Shown here piece by piece: positions 34,049-42,893 of a stretch of 47,813 nucleotides of DNA. The notes beneath the pieces are model-generated. The model saw only the letters and a list, made by a program, of their open reading frames with translations. It made no database searches and was not told where the DNA came from. The DNA comes from CAZTDD01 sp964612675 (lineage in GTDB: Bacteria; Hinthialibacterota; Hinthialibacteria; Hinthialibacterales; JAKPRU01), in contig CAZTDD010000040.1 in the NCBI GenBank assembly GCA_964612675.1, forward strand, positions 1 to 47,813, written 5' to 3'. A program made the translations under genes and the position numbers. Positions within the stretch are counted from its first letter, which is position 1; every line of letters begins with the position of its first letter.

Positions 34049-35194
34049 ATGATGCAGGACGAACAACCGAATTTGAATGATCCCAGCGTTGGCTTTGACG
34101 ACGTGTTCGGAGCCGACAGCGATAGTGATTTATCGATTCAGCAATATGAAGATTTCTGGGACAAGGCGCGTCCCGCTGCAGCACAAAAGAAGGGAGTCAA
34201 TCCCAATCAGCTGGTCCGATTCGTCCACAATCGGAAGGTACATTGGATTACGCAGGAGGAAGCGGATACGTACCTCCATCTCGCCAACGACGATGACAAA
34301 CGGGAAAACGCGGTAAAGAAGGAGATCAAAAGAGCGCTGCGCGGAGAAACCAAATCCGTCGGCGACGAACTTTCGGTCCTTCTGGCGATCTCTTCATCGA
34401 TTTTGAATCGGTATAAACGCGAAGAAGCCATCCCTAAATCCGAAGTCACTCGCATCGAACCCACACTCCGCCGCCGATTCCAGGAAGTCAAAATGAACGT
34501 CGATTGCCTCCACGACGTCGAGGGCCTTATTTCCAACAAGAGAAAGAAAGAACCCATTTTTGATGAATACGAGAACATGCTTGGCGAGATGATGAACCTG
34601 AAACGCCATGGCAAAGCACAGGAAGCCGCCAGGTTGGCATCGGAACTGGAAGCCAAGAAACGGCAGTATATCATTCTCAGCAGATCGATCGAGCCGGATG
34701 TCTATACAAGCTATTTCTACCGCATGGAACTTGAAAAATGCAAAAAGCGTATTCTGACAATCCAAAAATACCTAGCCTCCCAACGTGAAAACAGCCTGGA
34801 AGAGGAGATCAAGCACTTGAACGGTGAGCTGGATGAGCTGCGCGAGGCGAAGGAACAAGACGAAGGGCTAATGGCGCAGGGAGTGACCACAGACATGAAC
34901 GAGTATGAAGATCGGATCGGTAGAATCGAACAGGTTGAGGAGAAACTGAAAGACGATGAGGCTGAAATGCAGAGCATCGAGAAGGAATCGAAAATCCTTG
35001 TTTCTCAAATCGAAAATGCTGAGGATGTGATATCCTACATCAGCGAAGAAGTGCTCAGCGGATGCGGTTACGAAGACAACATCCAACAACAGGTTCGGCT
35101 TATGAATGCGAAACGGCGTGTACGGGAACCGCCGAAGTTCGATTTCACTCGAAAAACAGATTCACGAATGGTCACCACCCAAAGACGCGGATGA
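34049..35194 (+). CDS. Coiled-coil protein of unknown function
   Basis: A 381-residue hydrophilic cytoplasmic protein I do not recognise. Residues 1-60 are acidic and disordered-looking (FDDVFGADSDSDLSIQQYED). A compact region with WITQEEADTYLHLANDDDKR and RYKREEAIPKSEVTRIEP looks helical. From about 210 to 335 two long coiled coils follow (YRMELEKCKKRILTIQKYLA, then HLNGELDELREAKEQ and QVEEKLKDDEAEMQSIEKE). No signal, membrane segment or Walker motif is seen. TATAAT at 34011-34016 and GAGGGGG just before ATG are likely signals. It is convergent with the T2SS operon across a MITE-like element. Confidence 0.7.
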   Translation: MMQDEQPNLNDPSVGFDDVFGADSDSDLSIQQYEDFWDKARPAAAQKKGVNPNQLVRFVHNRKVHWITQEEADTYLHLANDDDKRENAVKKEIKRALRGETKSVGDELSVLLAISSSILNRYKREEAIPKSEVTRIEPTLRRRFQEVKMNVDCLHDVEGLISNKRKKEPIFDEYENMLGEMMNLKRHGKAQEAARLASELEAKKRQYIILSRSIEPDVYTSYFYRMELEKCKKRILTIQKYLASQRENSLEEEIKHLNGELDELREAKEQDEGLMAQGVTTDMNEYEDRIGRIEQVEEKLKDDEAEMQSIEKESKILVSQIENAEDVISYISEEVLSGCGYEDNIQQQVRLMNAKRRVREPPKFDFTRKTDSRMVTTQRRG

Positions 35195-35249
35195 GCATTC
35201 ACCGCGAGCTTAGCATCAGCGTGCCGGCAATCTGAGAAAGAAAAGAGCG

Positions 35250-35318
35250 GTAGGGTGGGCTCCAATAAACGTCAACCGGGCACCACAGTGCAATGCGACG
35301 CCCGTGAGCCCACCCTAC
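35250..35318. repeat. MITE-like element with 13-base terminal inverted repeats
   Basis: GTAGGGTGGGCTC at 35250-35262 is exactly inverted as GAGCCCACCCTAC at 35306-35318, ends of a 69-base element. The interior holds GCAATGCGACGCCCG. This GTAGGGTGGGC-type ending is known from dispersed non-autonomous elements in several phyla. It sits between the convergent stops of the coiled-coil gene (35194) and gspD (35370), and its hairpin may serve as a terminator for both. The rest of the 175-base gap is empty. Confidence 0.8.
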
Positions 35319-35369
35319 GACGCTCGCTGTCTACTTCCTGCCGGACCGACACAACTGACGGCCTGTGCT

Positions 35370-37412
35370 CTACTGTTGTTGTTCGAATTCTTCTCCACCG
35401 ATAATCGAATAGGAACGCTCCTGGAGGTTTTCCGGTAGAGCGGAACTTGGATCGTAGGTGTCTTGCTCCATTACCTCTTCGCGATCGAAGTAAACATCTT
35501 CCTGTTCGTTGGGCAGTTCGTCGCTCCAGTCCAACAAGGATTTGTCGACGTCCGCCTCCATGAAGTCAAACACGCCGCCTTCGCGAAGCTCGTTGATCCG
35601 CTCTGTATTTTCCACGAATGCGAAATCGTATGGATCGTCGATATTGACAATGGTCGGCGTGATGAATATCAAGAGTTTTCGCTTCTGATCCGACGTAGCA
35701 GTCTTGCCGAAAGCAGCGCCTAGAACAGGCACTTTGCGGAGAAACGGAACACCGCTCTCGTTGTTGCTGGTCTCCCGACGAATGACTCCACCGAGAACGA
35801 CAGTCCGGCGATCTTTTACAGTGACCCGTGTTTCTACAAGCGTTTGGTTGACGCGCAATCCCTGTGTTTCGCCGATATCTACACGATCTGCGCTGCTGTC
35901 CTCGACGCTGATCTCCATGTCGATATATCCCGCTTCGCTGATATGGGGGATGATATCGACAATCGTGCCGACCGGGCGGCCTCGCTGAGTATAGTAGTCG
36001 CCTCCGTAGCCGCCCCCGTACCCGTAATCGTCGTATCCACCGTATCCACCGTATCCGCGTTCCCGAACCATGTACGGCTCTTCAGCACCCAGGTTGAAAT
36101 AGGCCGGTTGATCGTCGGCAACCAGCAGCCGTGGACTGGCGATTACTTCGGCCTTGTCGTTGCTCACCATGGCCTGAATCTCCAGCTTATAGCGCCCGTC
36201 GCTGATATCGGTGAAGGTAATCCCCGATGAGCCAATACTCGCGAACGGATCCAGCGAGAACGTCGCCGCTGTCGAATCGCCAATTCCCGCTGTTGCGGAA
36301 TCGCGCCCAATGGCCATCTCCGTACCGAGTTCGAATTTGTCCGTATCATTAACCTGAACAAGATCAACTTCGAGATAGACTTGAAGCGTCGGGATATCGA
36401 TCTGCTCAATCACCTTCGCCATTTTGTCCAAACGCGCAGGCGTATCCTGGACAATCAGACGCATTGTTCGAAGGTCGTAGTCGATCCAACCCGAGGGAGA
36501 CAGCATCGGCTCGAGCATGCCGAGGATAATATCGATATTGTACTCATCAGTAAATTTCAACGGGAATACACGGATTTCGAGATCCCGATCCAGCTGTTCG
36601 ATAATCGCTTCGGCCTTATCGAGTCGCTCAATCGTGTCTGTAATGATCAGCAACCCCGTGCGCTCATCGATAACCAATTCGCCTTCCTGCGTATTGACAA
36701 CGCCTTGCAACTGCTCGGCGATCATCTGAATGTCACCGTGCTCGATTTCGAAGACACGGGTTTCAACGGGCGTATCCAATTCCGCTAGAATCCGGCTCAT
36801 TTCCGCGATCGCGTCCGGCGTGTCCGTCGCAACAATGCGATTCGAATCCGGCTCGAAGATCAACTGGCCTTGGTCGGTCTTCACACTGGTCAGCGGTTCC
36901 TTCAGGAGTTCGATCGTCACATATGTTGGGATGAACGTTTCGGTGATGAGCTGTGCAGGCCCTTGCTTCAAAGCCTGAATCGCCGCTGCTTGTCCGATCC
37001 GGATCGTGCCCGATTCCGTGACCATGTAGTCTAATCCCTGCCCCGGGAGAACGGTGTCCAAAACCTCGCGGACAGTAGGGTTGTTGAGAGAGAAAGTGAC
37101 TTTGACGTTAATGCCCTGGTCCAGCGTGAAGCGAAGCCCACTCTCAGCCCCGAGCAGCGTCAGGATTTGCTGCAGGTCGGTTTGCGATGCGATCATGGGG
37201 CCCTCAATACGGGTATCGAGACCGGCGCCCGCGCCTCCGGGGGCAGGCGCCTGCCCGTAGATCGATACTGTGGCGAACAAAGCCAAAGTAAATACACCGA
37301 ATTTCGGTGTACTACGTGACCGCTCCGTTCTTGTTTGATCCGACCGCTGTGTCATTGGCTTCACGTCGTCCTCGCTTGTCTCTGAATTCCTTGTGTCCAT
37401 TTTCTTTACCAT
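35370..37412 (-). CDS. gspD: Type II secretion secretin GspD
   Basis: Forms the outer-membrane gate of the T2SS, through which folded exoproteins leave. The 680-residue protein has an export signal after a 35-residue hydrophilic extension (FGVFTLALFATVSIYGQAP), N domains built of repeated KH-like units (QLILGAESGL region; SRILAELDTPVETRVFEIEH; KADIEQLDRDLEIRVFPL), and a C-terminal secretin domain ending VLGGVIRRE and GVPFLRKVPVLGAAFG, then FITPTIV. A Gly/Tyr-rich insertion lies at about residues 452-474, close to GTIVDIIPHISEAG. The long N-terminal extension and acidic tail are unusual. It is the last gene of the operon, 12 bases after gspC. Confidence 0.92.
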   Translation of the reverse strand: MVKKMDTRNSETSEDDVKPMTQRSDQTRTERSRSTPKFGVFTLALFATVSIYGQAPAPGGAGAGLDTRIEGPMIASQTDLQQILTLLGAESGLRFTLDQGINVKVTFSLNNPTVREVLDTVLPGQGLDYMVTESGTIRIGQAAAIQALKQGPAQLITETFIPTYVTIELLKEPLTSVKTDQGQLIFEPDSNRIVATDTPDAIAEMSRILAELDTPVETRVFEIEHGDIQMIAEQLQGVVNTQEGELVIDERTGLLIITDTIERLDKAEAIIEQLDRDLEIRVFPLKFTDEYNIDIILGMLEPMLSPSGWIDYDLRTMRLIVQDTPARLDKMAKVIEQIDIPTLQVYLEVDLVQVNDTDKFELGTEMAIGRDSATAGIGDSTAATFSLDPFASIGSSGITFTDISDGRYKLEIQAMVSNDKAEVIASPRLLVADDQPAYFNLGAEEPYMVRERGYGGYGGYDDYGYGGGYGGDYYTQRGRPVGTIVDIIPHISEAGYIDMEISVEDSSADRVDIGETQGLRVNQTLVETRVTVKDRRTVVLGGVIRRETSNNESGVPFLRKVPVLGAAFGKTATSDQKRKLLIFITPTIVNIDDPYDFAFVENTERINELREGGVFDFMEADVDKSLLDWSDELPNEQEDVYFDREEVMEQDTYDPSSALPENLQERSYSIIGGEEFEQQQ

Positions 37413-37424
37413 CGATCCACCTGA

Positions 37425-37970
37425 CTACTTCTTTCCCCCGCCCCCTTGATCCCATTCCGTGATCCATCTTTCCGCTCCGTTGGAAAGGAGTTTCACCCGG
37501 ACCCGGCGGTTATCGGCATCCACTTCTTCAACTCGAAACTTCCCCATTTTCTCATCAATGACCTGCCCCGCCCGGACAATATGCTGCTTTAGCGCATAAT
37601 CCACAAGAATGGCCGACGATCCCAGAATATTCCGGATTTTGTAGTTCGTGGCCAGCGGAAGCGGGGTCGGTGTCGCCGTTGGAATCGGCGGCGGTGTACT
37701 TGTCGGTTTGGGCGTCACCAACGGCTCGAAGACTTTGGTCTGTTGAAACGTCATCGCCACCTTCTGCTGTTCCTGCTGCGGGTTTTGCGGGTCGGCCGGA
37801 TTGTTTCCGTTACCGCCGTTTGTCGCACGCCGCACCACTTGAAGCCCCTGATCTTCATCGGGGCTCGGATGGATGCGCTCCCGGATTTCGAGTCCCAGAA
37901 AACCCGCCGACGCGAAAACCGCCAAAGCGAGAATGATATACCACATCGTCATGCTGGTCTTGCTTGGCAT
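37425..37970 (-). CDS. gspC: Inner-membrane linker protein GspC (PilP-like)
   Basis: A 181-residue bitopic protein linking the inner-membrane platform to GspD. A single transmembrane helix (YIILALAVFASAGFLGL, residues 10-28) precedes a Gln/Asn/Pro-rich stretch and a Pro/Thr-rich linker (VTPKPTSTPPPIPTATP). The C-terminal 60 residues are a small beta domain (YKIRNILGSSAILVDYALKQ, then GKFRVEEVDADNRRVRVKLL) of the HR/PilP type, which contacts the secretin N0 domain. It begins six bases after gspM; GAGGAGG overlaps that stop and sets the start. No PDZ domain is present, so it is a short, PilP-like GspC. Confidence 0.8.
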   Translation of the reverse strand: MPSKTSMTMWYIILALAVFASAGFLGLEIRERIHPSPDEDQGLQVVRRATNGGNGNNPADPQNPQQEQQKVAMTFQQTKVFEPLVTPKPTSTPPPIPTATPTPLPLATNYKIRNILGSSAILVDYALKQHIVRAGQVIDEKMGKFRVEEVDADNRRVRVKLLSNGAERWITEWDQGGGGKK

Positions 37971-37976
37971 AATCGT

Positions 37977-38582
37977 TTACCTCCTCAATCGAAGTCGTCC
38001 GCGTCTGCTCAGATCGGGCCGTTCCTCATCCGTGGCGTATTCGACAAGCCGGGCGATATTCATATCGATCGCAAGCATATCGCTTTCGGTGCGGGATCTC
38101 CCCCGCCGGCCCATGTCATTCATAATGGTCATCTCCTCTATTTCCAAAACATTCGACCGGTTTTCCAGGTTGTAGAGGAATTTGCCGAGCTGCTCGGGGG
38201 TTCCTTGCGCCCGCGAAACCTCGGCGAGAATAATCTTGAAATCCTCTTCGTAACGGAATTTCTCCTGGGGCCGCAGTTCTTGGTATCGCATACCGGCATC
38301 CTTGAGCAGAGCATCCAGTTCGCGGCTGAACTCCGACAATTTGGCGGAGTCATGCATATCCATGGTCAGTTGTTGTTGTGTTTTCGCGAATTCCTGTTTG
38401 ATCCCTTCCCGACGATCCAGGTAGGTCTCGAGACCGGCGAGATACTCCCTCTGCCGCTGGATTTCTTCATCCATACCGATCCAGGCCTGATAAAGCCATT
38501 GGCCCACAAAGGACCCGCCTAGCCCCAGGATTGCAATCAAAACTACAAAAAACAGCATTTTTTCACGACGTGTTCTAGCCAT
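37977..38582 (-). CDS. gspM: T2SS platform protein GspM (PilO-like)
   Basis: A 201-residue inner-membrane protein with one N-terminal anchor (MLFFVVLIAILGLGGSFVGQ), a periplasmic coiled coil (QRQREYLAGLETYLDRREGI) and a ferredoxin-like domain (MRYQELRPQEKFRYEEDFKI, then LGKFLYNLENRSNVLEIEEM), the pattern shared by GspM and PilO. It pairs with the periplasmic part of GspL. It starts two bases after the gspL stop. The C-terminus is arginine-rich (LSRRGRLRLRR), a property shared with the neighbouring gspL N-terminus. Confidence 0.82.
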   Translation of the reverse strand: MARTRREKMLFFVVLIAILGLGGSFVGQWLYQAWIGMDEEIQRQREYLAGLETYLDRREGIKQEFAKTQQQLTMDMHDSAKLSEFSRELDALLKDAGMRYQELRPQEKFRYEEDFKIILAEVSRAQGTPEQLGKFLYNLENRSNVLEIEEMTIMNDMGRRGRSRTESDMLAIDMNIARLVEYATDEERPDLSRRGRLRLRR

Positions 38583-38584
38583 AA

Positions 38585-40360
38585 TTAATCGTCCGAACTT
38601 CGGCTTCGCGAATGCTTGAGCCGATTTCTGACTCGTTCGAGTTCCTTTTCCTTCTCCTTATATTCCAGTTCGCATTCAAAAGAGAAATCCCATGCACGCA
38701 ATCCGTCAAAGCCCAACTCGCGGCTGTGCCGCGGGCCGGGATAAATATTCTTGAACAGTTTCGTCTTCCCCGCGGCGGGCTGCGGTCCCATCGTGAGCAG
38801 AATGGAATTGACTTTGTTAATGTCATCCGATGTCCGAACTTGTCCCTCCAACGTCAACGTCTCGCCTTTCTTAAAAACGATTCGACTCAGGGCCACGTTA
38901 TTCGGAGGATTGTCCGGGAGACTCTCAAACACCGAAGAGAGTACCTTGAGACACGAGTGTTCTCTGTCGAGATAGCTGTCGACAATCTCAACCTTTGCCT
39001 CCTTCTTCCGTAGCTCCTGGAATTCCGGTTTCAACTCGGCGATCCGTTCTCGCAACGCGGTTAATTCCGAGTATTTCGTTTCCCATTTCAGATACAGGCC
39101 CGCACCGCCGCATAGGAGGGCGATCAGAGCCAGGAAAAACGCACTTTTCCAGAACGCGCGTTGCTCGCGACGTGCCCGTTCGGCAACCAGCTCCCTCGGC
39201 AAGAGGTTGACCGCCCGTCCGTTACTCTGCAGATTTCGGAGAGCGATTCCAATCGCCGGGGCCAATTCCGGCCCATGATAGGAAGGGTCGGTGGGAATAT
39301 CTCCGCCCAGGGGCAATTCGGCGTTCGCGTTGGTTTTGAGGCGAACAGCCAGCGAGTCGGTCGGTCCGGTAGGGATATATCCTCCGCCGCCGCACAAGAT
39401 GATTCGGTCGACGCGGCTGCCCGGATACTCGCAGGCAAATGAGCTGACCGATCTCATCAGATCGGTATATAAATCTCCGATCCACTTTTCAACACGCTCT
39501 CGTTCCTGCGGCGGCAAGGCACCGATTGCCGCGAGGCGGGTCCGAAGATCGGTCCAGGTACTCGCTCCCGGAAATTGCGCCAGCAGGCGGGTTTCACCGA
39601 TCGAGAGGCTGCGGCTGAAAAGCACTTTCCCACCGGACATGATTCCGAGGCACGTGCTGTCGCGACCGAAGTCGATCACCGCTGTGGTTTCATCCGTCTT
39701 TCCATTCTGCTGATACGCCCGGCACGCCCCCAGGATGTCGACGTCCAAACACTCAGGCATCACACCGGCTTCACGACAAATGTCCATCAACAAGTCGATT
39801 TCATCGCGCGGTGCGCTCACCAGCATGATCTTACTTTCGTGTTCGCTGATCTTCTCGAGAATCTCGAAATCCAGCTCCACATCCTCGATGGGAAACGGGA
39901 TATGACGTTCCGCATCAAGGATAATCATCTCCTTGAGTTCGTCATATCGACTGGACGGCAATTTCAAATAGCGCACAGCCGTGAGTTCCCTGGGCACCGC
40001 CAAAACCAGCTGCCCCTTCAGGCGCTTGTGCTGATGAACGGCTTCTTTCAACGCATCGATTCGCAATTGACGAAAATCGACGTCCTTTTCCGAACGCTTC
40101 GGAAGATCGATGGGTTGAACCGTCACATTTTGAATTTGAAATCGTTCCGACTCATCGGCCGCAATAGTGACGATTTTGACGGAATAATGTCCTATGTCGA
40201 TCGCGGTCGAAAATCGTTTCCCGCGACCGAGCTTCGCAGTGCGCTGTTGTTGCTGTGCCCTTTGCCCGGGACGCCGAGCAGCCGTACGCGGTTTGGCACC
40301 GCTTCGGGTAGTGCGACGGGTGGTTCCCGGTCTCTGTCTGGGTCGTCTTGCACGTGCCAC
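38585..40360 (-). CDS. gspL: GspL, PilM-PilN-type fusion of the T2SS platform
   Basis: Couples the cytoplasmic ATPase GspE to the inner-membrane platform. The 591-residue protein opens with about 48 Arg-rich residues (MARARRPRQRPGTTRRTTRS), then an actin-like fold of PilM type (FSTAIDIGHYSVKIV, AVIDFGRDSTCLGI, ILCGGGGYIP), a transmembrane helix (AFFLALIALLCGGAGLYLKW, about 405-425), a coiled coil and a PilN-like periplasmic ferredoxin-like domain. This order is that of GspL, unlike the separate PilM and PilN of type IV pili. The start is GTG 40360 with GAGGA about nine bases upstream. It lies 41 bases after gspK. Confidence 0.88.
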   Translation of the reverse strand: MARARRPRQRPGTTRRTTRSGAKPRTAARRPGQRAQQQQRTAKLGRGKRFSTAIDIGHYSVKIVTIAADESERFQIQNVTVQPIDLPKRSEKDVDFRQLRIDALKEAVHQHKRLKGQLVLAVPRELTAVRYLKLPSSRYDELKEMIILDAERHIPFPIEDVELDFEILEKISEHESKIMLVSAPRDEIDLLMDICREAGVMPECLDVDILGACRAYQQNGKTDETTAVIDFGRDSTCLGIMSGGKVLFSRSLSIGETRLLAQFPGASTWTDLRTRLAAIGALPPQERERVEKWIGDLYTDLMRSVSSFACEYPGSRVDRIILCGGGGYIPTGPTDSLAVRLKTNANAELPLGGDIPTDPSYHGPELAPAIGIALRNLQSNGRAVNLLPRELVAERARREQRAFWKSAFFLALIALLCGGAGLYLKWETKYSELTALRERIAELKPEFQELRKKEAKVEIVDSYLDREHSCLKVLSSVFESLPDNPPNNVALSRIVFKKGETLTLEGQVRTSDDINKVNSILLTMGPQPAAGKTKLFKNIYPGPRHSRELGFDGLRAWDFSFECELEYKEKEKELERVRNRLKHSRSRSSDD

Positions 40361-40401
40361 GTTGATCTATCCTCAAAAAGCTTTCGTTGCGTTCACTCTG
40401 C

Positions 40402-41877
40402 CTAAAGGCGTCTCATCCGCCGGCTCTGTCGCTCCAACCGTCTACGAGAAGAACGGTCCACAGATTCCTTCATCATCTCTTCTGCATCCAAAATCGGTTC
40501 GAAAACGCGAACCGTCAGGCGGACCTGTTCCATATCTTCAACAAACTCCGTGTCAACTCCGAACAACGGCAGTTCTTCCTCCGGAACCCAACGCCGGTTA
40601 ACGATCGCATAGTATCCTTTTTGAACGTCATCGTACTCGCCCAACGTCGTAACATTGAACACGTCGGAACGAATCGCGGCGATTTTCGCAAACAGTTTGT
40701 CCAGCAATCCCTGTTCGACGCCGGTCACTTTGTCAAAGTGAATATTGTCCTCATCGTCGTTCGTTATCGTCCGCATGGGCTGATCGTCCTTTGTGTACGG
40801 TACACGGTCGAAACCGTTGCGATAATTGACGATGCTGTGTGCGGTTCGTTCGGCTTCATCGCCAAGGAAAGGATAAAGAATCGCGTAAATGACTTCGAAA
40901 GGAGCCGTATTCAGATTGACACGGTTACTAAAGACCGTTACATAATCCTTCAGGCCCTTCTGCAGAAAACGATCTCCGTTATCGATGGGAAACGACCGAT
41001 CTTTGTCACGTTCGTTCTCATCGAGCCTGCCGTTATTGTTCGTGTCTTCACCGAAATAGACAATAGAGTCAATCCCATCTACCAGCAGCAGTTCTTCCAT
41101 CGCACCGAACGGGCTGTTCTTGCACAAATAATTCGGACCGTTCTGGCGAAGGTCTCTTTCGTTCTGACGCGGATTATAATAGCGCGCCTCGGTGCTCGTA
41201 TCGCGGCTCCGGCGTTCCGATACGATCGTCGGATCGTCATCCGGGTCCCGCCAGTCCACAATCGCGCCCGCCATCAGCTCCGCTTCATCTTCACGCCACC
41301 CAAGCGCCATTAATAGACGCTGGTAGGATTCCATGGGAATGTCGGGATTGTTCAAAGGCAGTTTCGCCGATTCATCGCGCACTTCCACCCGGTACGTCCC
41401 ACCGCCGAATTCGACATACACATACAGGTTTTTGCTGTAATCGCCCCCGTGCGCCCAATGCTCATTCCCCGCATCGTACTGATAGCGATCCTTAAAATCG
41501 AACCGGAAAATTGTATCACGTTCAATGCTATCCTCGTGGTCCTTAATCAAATCTTCGCGCAGGAGAACCAAAGCCTGTCGGAGCCCCGCTTTCGCAATCA
41601 AGTCGGCGTGCATGCTGTCCGATTGAAATCCAGTCATTTTCGCTGCCAATCTGGTTTGATGGGCGAAAGTCAGCGTCATGGTCGATAGGATCACCACCAC
41701 CCATAAAACAAGAATCAAAACGACGCCGTTTTCTTCGACACGCGGATTTCGTTTTCTGTTATGAGACGGACCTGTCCCTGAACGGGAAGTTGCTGCATCG
41801 CTTACAGATACACGTTCACTGTGTGGGAAGTGCCATTCCCGGAAACGCGTCCTATATGGAAGGTATTCTCCAAACAT
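40402..41877 (-). CDS. gspK: Minor pseudopilin GspK
   Basis: Tip pseudopilin of the T2SS pilus. After a long leader of about 50 residues the assembly helix is G|VVLILVLWVVVILSTMTLTF; it lacks Glu at +5, a known feature of GspK. The remainder has the GspK body with helix-hairpin-helix-like LPLNNPDIPMESYQRLLMAL, an IVDWRDPDDDP loop, LLLVDGIDSIVYFGEDTNNN (a Ca-binding-like DTNNNGRLDENE) and VNLNTAPFEVI, a conserved GspK signature. ATG 41877 overlaps the gspJ stop by one base; a TTG at 41880 would add one residue. The long leader suggests the annotated start could be too early. Confidence 0.9.
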   Translation of the reverse strand: MFGEYLPYRTRFREWHFPHSERVSVSDAATSRSGTGPSHNRKRNPRVEENGVVLILVLWVVVILSTMTLTFAHQTRLAAKMTGFQSDSMHADLIAKAGLRQALVLLREDLIKDHEDSIERDTIFRFDFKDRYQYDAGNEHWAHGGDYSKNLYVYVEFGGGTYRVEVRDESAKLPLNNPDIPMESYQRLLMALGWREDEAELMAGAIVDWRDPDDDPTIVSERRSRDTSTEARYYNPRQNERDLRQNGPNYLCKNSPFGAMEELLLVDGIDSIVYFGEDTNNNGRLDENERDKDRSFPIDNGDRFLQKGLKDYVTVFSNRVNLNTAPFEVIYAILYPFLGDEAERTAHSIVNYRNGFDRVPYTKDDQPMRTITNDDEDNIHFDKVTGVEQGLLDKLFAKIAAIRSDVFNVTTLGEYDDVQKGYYAIVNRRWVPEEELPLFGVDTEFVEDMEQVRLTVRVFEPILDAEEMMKESVDRSSRRRLERQSRRMRRL

Positions 41878-42893
41878 CAAATACTTCTCCGTAACGAACG
41901 CCGGAACATCATTCCTCCCGGACGTGCGACCGGGCTTTCTCCTGCCGCCCCCGCGCGCGGCGGCGGTTTACCGCTCGGCAATAGGTGATTGAGTCCGCCC
42001 GCCGGGACATCGACTTTGACACCCAGGGTCTCGTTATTCTCCAGCGTGAAGGTAATCGACACAGCCGCCGGTAACCCTTTTTCCTGCCGAATGACATCCA
42101 GTTCCGGATCGAACTGACGATCGCGACTTGGGCCGAAGGGCATCAAGGGAATTTCAACAATTTCGCGAGAATCCCAGGAAGAATGCCACCCCTCTCCGTC
42201 AAAATAGGAAAACTCGACTTCTTTTATCCCCGGCACCAGCGGCATCGAGCGCCCGTCCATCCCGACATCGCCCACAAAATCGTCCAAAGGCGGTTCACCC
42301 GGATGAGTCAGGCGCCGAACGCGGCGTGGTTCGCCGCCCGGCCCCATGATGATCTGCCCGCTCAGGTCCGTATCGTACAGATACGCGAAATACCACGAGG
42401 CAATCTTGATATCCAACAACGACTTCACCAATTCGAGACGCAACTCTTGGCGGTCGTCATCCAAATAGATTCGAATCTCCTGAATATCGAAAATCTTGTC
42501 GGATGTCCCACCGAAGACCTTTCGTGCGAATATCACCTCGTCGCTCGTACCGGAAAACTGGATTGGACCGGGTTCGTCTTCTTCAACCATCTCTCCGGTT
42601 TCCAGGAAGTAACGCATTTCCTCCCACATGAGACGCGGTACGATTTGGTCTCCCGGTCGCCAAAAAGCACTGGGGGAAAGCGCACCGCGCAGCAGATCGG
42701 CGACCCGGTTCAAACCGACACGCACTCCCTGATACAACTCCATCTCCGCCTGCCCGATGCTGTACGCGGTCATGCCCATCTTCAGCGTTCCGTGCACGGC
42801 TCCGACAACCAGAGTCAGAATCATCACGCCCAATATCAGCTCGATAAGCGTAAAGCCGGCGGGTCTTTTCATCGTTCGATCACACTGCATCAT
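41877..42893 (-). CDS. gspJ: Minor pseudopilin GspJ
   Basis: Part of the GspI-J-K tip complex. A 338-residue protein with leader MMQCDRTMKRPAG and helix FTLIELILGVMILTLVVGAV, carrying Glu+5. The globular part holds beta strands such as DEVIFARKVFGG and KEVEFSYFDGEGWHSSWDSR, the latter typical of GspJ (E-F-x-Y-x-x-G). It is longer than most GspJ through a Pro/Gly-rich C-terminus. ATG 42893 overlaps the gspI stop (ATGA); GAGGA lies five bases upstream. Tail end overlaps the gspK start by one base. Confidence 0.9.
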   Translation of the reverse strand: MMQCDRTMKRPAGFTLIELILGVMILTLVVGAVHGTLKMGMTAYSIGQAEMELYQGVRVGLNRVADLLRGALSPSAFWRPGDQIVPRLMWEEMRYFLETGEMVEEDEPGPIQFSGTSDEVIFARKVFGGTSDKIFDIQEIRIYLDDDRQELRLELVKSLLDIKIASWYFAYLYDTDLSGQIIMGPGGEPRRVRRLTHPGEPPLDDFVGDVGMDGRSMPLVPGIKEVEFSYFDGEGWHSSWDSREIVEIPLMPFGPSRDRQFDPELDVIRQEKGLPAAVSITFTLENNETLGVKVDVPAGGLNHLLPSGKPPPRAGAAGESPVARPGGMMFRRSLRRSI

